Part shown: positions 61,815 through 64,000 of the stretch, one piece after another
Layout: each line of letters starts with the position of its first letter
Numbering within the stretch: the stretch's first letter is position 1
Source of the DNA: Pseudochelatococcus sp050946405
GTDB lineage: Bacteria; Pseudomonadota; Alphaproteobacteria; Rhizobiales; Beijerinckiaceae
Direction of reading: 5' to 3'
Assembly (NCBI RefSeq): GCF_050946405.1
Contig: NZ_JBMNUS010000003.1
Span: forward strand, 277,568-341,567
DNA: 64,000 nucleotides
Position numbers and translations under genes: made by a program
The notes under the pieces: generated by a model
What the model was told of the DNA's origin: nothing
The model's input: only the letters and a program-made list of their open reading frames with translations
Databases searched by the model: none

Positions 61815-61875
61815 GGTCGGCACCTTTCCGGTTCGGGGCGATTTTCGGGCGGTTGCAGCCACTTTCGTGGGCAGC

Positions 61876-61897
61876 GTTGCATGCGGGTCATCGCAAC
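61876..61897. promoter_or_regulatory. GTTGC/GCAAC inverted repeat upstream of phaC
   Basis: GTTGC (61876-61880) and GCAAC (61893-61897) flank ATGCGGGTCATC-type sequence in the divergent gap before phaC. Like the palindromes before the phasin it is TGC/GCA-rich, so the same PhaR-type regulator could act on both. Low certainty. Confidence 0.3.
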
Positions 61898-62026
61898 AGG
61901 CTGCGATAAGGCTTATGTCCTATAAATCCCGATTGTGGGAGACTGGCAAGCCTTCTCCCGGTCGGCAAGGAAAAGCCCGTCCGACCATAACACCGCCATA
62001 CCGGACGCAATGAGGACAGTCAGAGC

Positions 62027-63835
62027 ATGTCGAAGCAGGACGCCAACGCCCAGGCCGAGTTTCCGATACCGGATTTCGAAGCGCTTTCGCACAATATGGC
62101 GAAACTCGTCGAGGAAACCGGCAAGGCGACAGCAGCCTACCTCAAACCGATCGAGAGCGGCCGCGCCCCGCCGAAGGGGCCCGCCGATATCTCCGACATG
62201 GTGAAGACGCTCGGCCAGCTCGCTGAACAATGGATCGCCAACCCGCAGAAGGCCATCGAGGCCCAGATGAACCTCGCCAACGGGTTCATCGACCTGTGGG
62301 CCAGCACCTTCAAGCGCCTCAACGGCGAGGCCGTGGCGCCGGTGGCCGCGCCCCGGCCGGGCGACAAGCGTTTCCGGGCGGACGACTGGCAGGAACATCC
62401 CGTCTACGACTTCCTCAAGCAGGTGTATCTGATCACGAGCCATTGGGCGGAAAATATCGTGGAAGGCGCCGAGGGGCTCGACGACGCCACGCGGCAGAAG
62501 GCGCGCTTCTACGTCAGGCAGATCTCCAGCGCCCTGTCGCCGACCAATTTCCTCGCCACGAATCCCGAAGTCCTGCGGGAGACGATCAAGGAAAACGGCG
62601 CCAATCTCGTGCGCGGCATGAAGATGCTCGCCGAGGATATCGCCGCCGGCCACGGCGAACTCAAGATCCGCCAGACGCCGCCCGGCAGCTACAAGGTCGG
62701 CGTCGATCTCGCGGTGACGCCGGGCAAGGTCGTGTTCCGCAACGACCTGTTCGAGCTGATCCAGTATTCCCCCACCACCCCGACCGTTCTCAAGCGCCCC
62801 GTCCTGCTGGTTCCGCCGTGGATCAACAAATATTACATCCTCGATCTCACGCGGGATAAATCGTTCATCAAATGGACCGTCGACCAGGGCGCCACCCTGT
62901 TCTGCATATCCTGGGTGAACCCCGATGAGCGGCTCGCCGACAAGAATTTCGAAGACTACATGCGCGAGGGGCTGATCAAGGCCATCGAGGTCGTGCTCAA
63001 GGCCACGGGCGAGGACAGCCTCGCCGCGGTGGGCTATTGCGTCGGCGGCACGTTGCTCGCCATGACGCAGGCCTATCTTTCCGCCAACGGCGACCGCCGC
63101 ATCGGCAGCATCACGCTGCTGACGGCGCAGATCGACTTCACCCGCGCGGGGGATCTCAAGGTCTTCATCGACAACGACCAGATCAGCAATCTGGAAGAGC
63201 GCATGAAAACCTTCGGCTACCTCGACGGAATCGTCATGGCCGGCGCGTTCAACGCCCTGCGGCCCAACGATCTGATCTGGCCCTATATCATCAACGTCTA
63301 TCTGAAGGGCCAGACGCCCTTCCCCTTCGACCTGCTGCACTGGAACTCCGATTCCACGCGCATGACGAAGGCGAATCACTCCTATTACCTGCGCAAGTTC
63401 TATCTGGAGAACACTTTTGCCAGAGGAGAACTGGAGATCGGCGGCGTCCGGCTCAATCCGAAGATGATTTCCGTCCCGGTCTACGAACTTGCGACGCGCG
63501 AGGACCATATCGCACCGGCCGAATCCGTGTTCCTCGGCGCGCAATTGCTGGGCGGGCCGGTGCGCTTCGTCCTCTCGGGCTCCGGCCACATCGCCGGCGT
63601 GGTCAACCCGCCCGCGCGCGGCAAATATCAGTACTGGACCTCGCAAGCCCCGCTCTACGGCGATATCGGAGGCTGGCTGCGGGAGGCGCAGGAACATCCG
63701 GGCTCGTGGTGGCCGGACTGGTTTTCGTGGCTGGAGGCGCAGGCGCGGGCGCGCGTGCCTGCGCGCGATCCCGCCAAGGGCAAGCTGCCGGTTCTGGCCG
63801 ACGCGCCCGGCGACTACGTTCGCATATCGTCGTAA
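62027..63835 (+). CDS. phaC: Class I poly(3-hydroxyalkanoate) synthase
   Basis: A 602-residue PHA polymerase. It joins 3-hydroxyacyl-CoA monomers into granule polymer. The catalytic triad is visible: Cys338 in the lipase-like box GYCVGG, Asp493 in REDHIAP, and His521 in SGSGHIAGVVNPP. The length and VPPWINKYYILDLTRDKSFIKWTVDQG match class I synthases, which act without PhaE. A variable 110-residue N-terminal region precedes RFRADDWQEHPVYDFLKQVYL. It is divergent from the lipoprotein gene. The phasin at 221-565 probably coats the product granules. Confidence 0.96.
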   Translation: MSKQDANAQAEFPIPDFEALSHNMAKLVEETGKATAAYLKPIESGRAPPKGPADISDMVKTLGQLAEQWIANPQKAIEAQMNLANGFIDLWASTFKRLNGEAVAPVAAPRPGDKRFRADDWQEHPVYDFLKQVYLITSHWAENIVEGAEGLDDATRQKARFYVRQISSALSPTNFLATNPEVLRETIKENGANLVRGMKMLAEDIAAGHGELKIRQTPPGSYKVGVDLAVTPGKVVFRNDLFELIQYSPTTPTVLKRPVLLVPPWINKYYILDLTRDKSFIKWTVDQGATLFCISWVNPDERLADKNFEDYMREGLIKAIEVVLKATGEDSLAAVGYCVGGTLLAMTQAYLSANGDRRIGSITLLTAQIDFTRAGDLKVFIDNDQISNLEERMKTFGYLDGIVMAGAFNALRPNDLIWPYIINVYLKGQTPFPFDLLHWNSDSTRMTKANHSYYLRKFYLENTFARGELEIGGVRLNPKMISVPVYELATREDHIAPAESVFLGAQLLGGPVRFVLSGSGHIAGVVNPPARGKYQYWTSQAPLYGDIGGWLREAQEHPGSWWPDWFSWLEAQARARVPARDPAKGKLPVLADAPGDYVRISS

Positions 63836-63856
63836 AACGCCGTCTCTCGTCCAGGA

Positions 63857-64000
63857 GCGCACCTGGACCCGAAAGCGCACCTGGACCCGAAAGCGCACCT
63901 GGACCCGAAAGCGCACCTGGACCCGAAAGCGCACCTGGACCCGAAAGCGCACCTGGACCCGAAAGCGCACCTGGACCCGAAAGCGCACCTGGACCCGAAA
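63857..64000. repeat. 18-bp tandem repeat, eight perfect copies, running off the window
   Basis: The unit GCGCACCTGGACCCGAAA is repeated exactly eight times without a mismatch from 63857 to the last base, starting 22 bases after the phaC stop. The unit length is a multiple of three and leaves every frame open (for example RFRVQV on the minus strand). It may continue past the window. There are no spacers, so it is not a CRISPR array. Confidence 0.97.

Noticed and set aside
61913..63988. A 691-codon open frame antisense to phaC, continuing through the 18-bp repeats
   Set aside because: phaC on the other strand has full catalytic motifs; the antisense frame is a GC-rich shadow and its start is made of the tandem repeat.
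63857..64000. CRISPR array
   Set aside because: The 18-bp units are contiguous with no spacers and no cas genes are near.

Overview
The window reads as chromosomal DNA of a high-GC alphaproteobacterium, most likely of the order Hyphomicrobiales (rhizobial group). Grounds are the uniformly GC-rich, gene-dense coding sequence, a DUF1489-lipB-Sir2 overlap group, a phasin and a class I PHA synthase, a core block recJ-glpX-hom-aminotransferase-lipoprotein-phaC, and dispersed intergenic palindromes of the type common in rhizobial genomes. The genus cannot be fixed from the sequence. There is no integrase, transposase, phage gene, CRISPR array or rRNA operon.

Layout. 0-5.5 kb is housekeeping: phasin, a D,D-carboxypeptidase with a SPOR domain, a membrane DnaJ-like protein, a small secreted protein, and DUF1489/lipB/sirtuin. 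A tRNA-Leu(GAG) follows at 5.87 kb. An orphan 792-residue exported protein occupies 6.2-8.6 kb. 9.1-16.4 kb is a metal block: a small Cys/His-rich secreted protein, a Tat-exported multicopper oxidase, a TonB-dependent siderophore receptor behind a 7-1-7 palindrome, a PiuC/YbiX-type Fe(II) dioxygenase, a Sel1-repeat protein and an FMN-dependent alpha-hydroxy-acid oxidase.

The main feature is a large organosulfur-type scavenging region, about 16.4-55.1 kb. It holds seven LLM-class flavin monooxygenases, four family-5 (dipeptide-type) solute-binding proteins, three sets of dipeptide-type permeases with double ATPases, a metNIQ set, a tauABC-like set, a D-cysteine-desulfhydrase-like PLP enzyme, a GNAT acetyltransferase and an MFS transporter. 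The set looks like import of small sulfur compounds followed by oxygenolytic release of sulfur. The upstream regions of most of its transcription units carry AT-rich blocks with the half-site ATAGA/TCTAT, so they may share a regulator. The periplasmic binding protein genes are separated from their permease genes by strong hairpins. No flavin reductase, N-deacetylase or dedicated sulfur regulator is present in the window. An HxlR regulator with a divergent NmrA-type reductase and an orphan PcaD-like hydrolase interrupt the region at 40-42.3 kb.

55.2-64 kb returns to core functions: tRNA-Glu(UUC), recJ, glpX, homoserine dehydrogenase, a class I aminotransferase, a small lipoprotein and phaC. 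It ends in eight perfect copies of an 18-bp tandem repeat that run off the window.

All calls come from reading the sequence and translations. No database search was possible, so substrate assignments inside large families (LLM oxygenases, ABC importers) are inferences.
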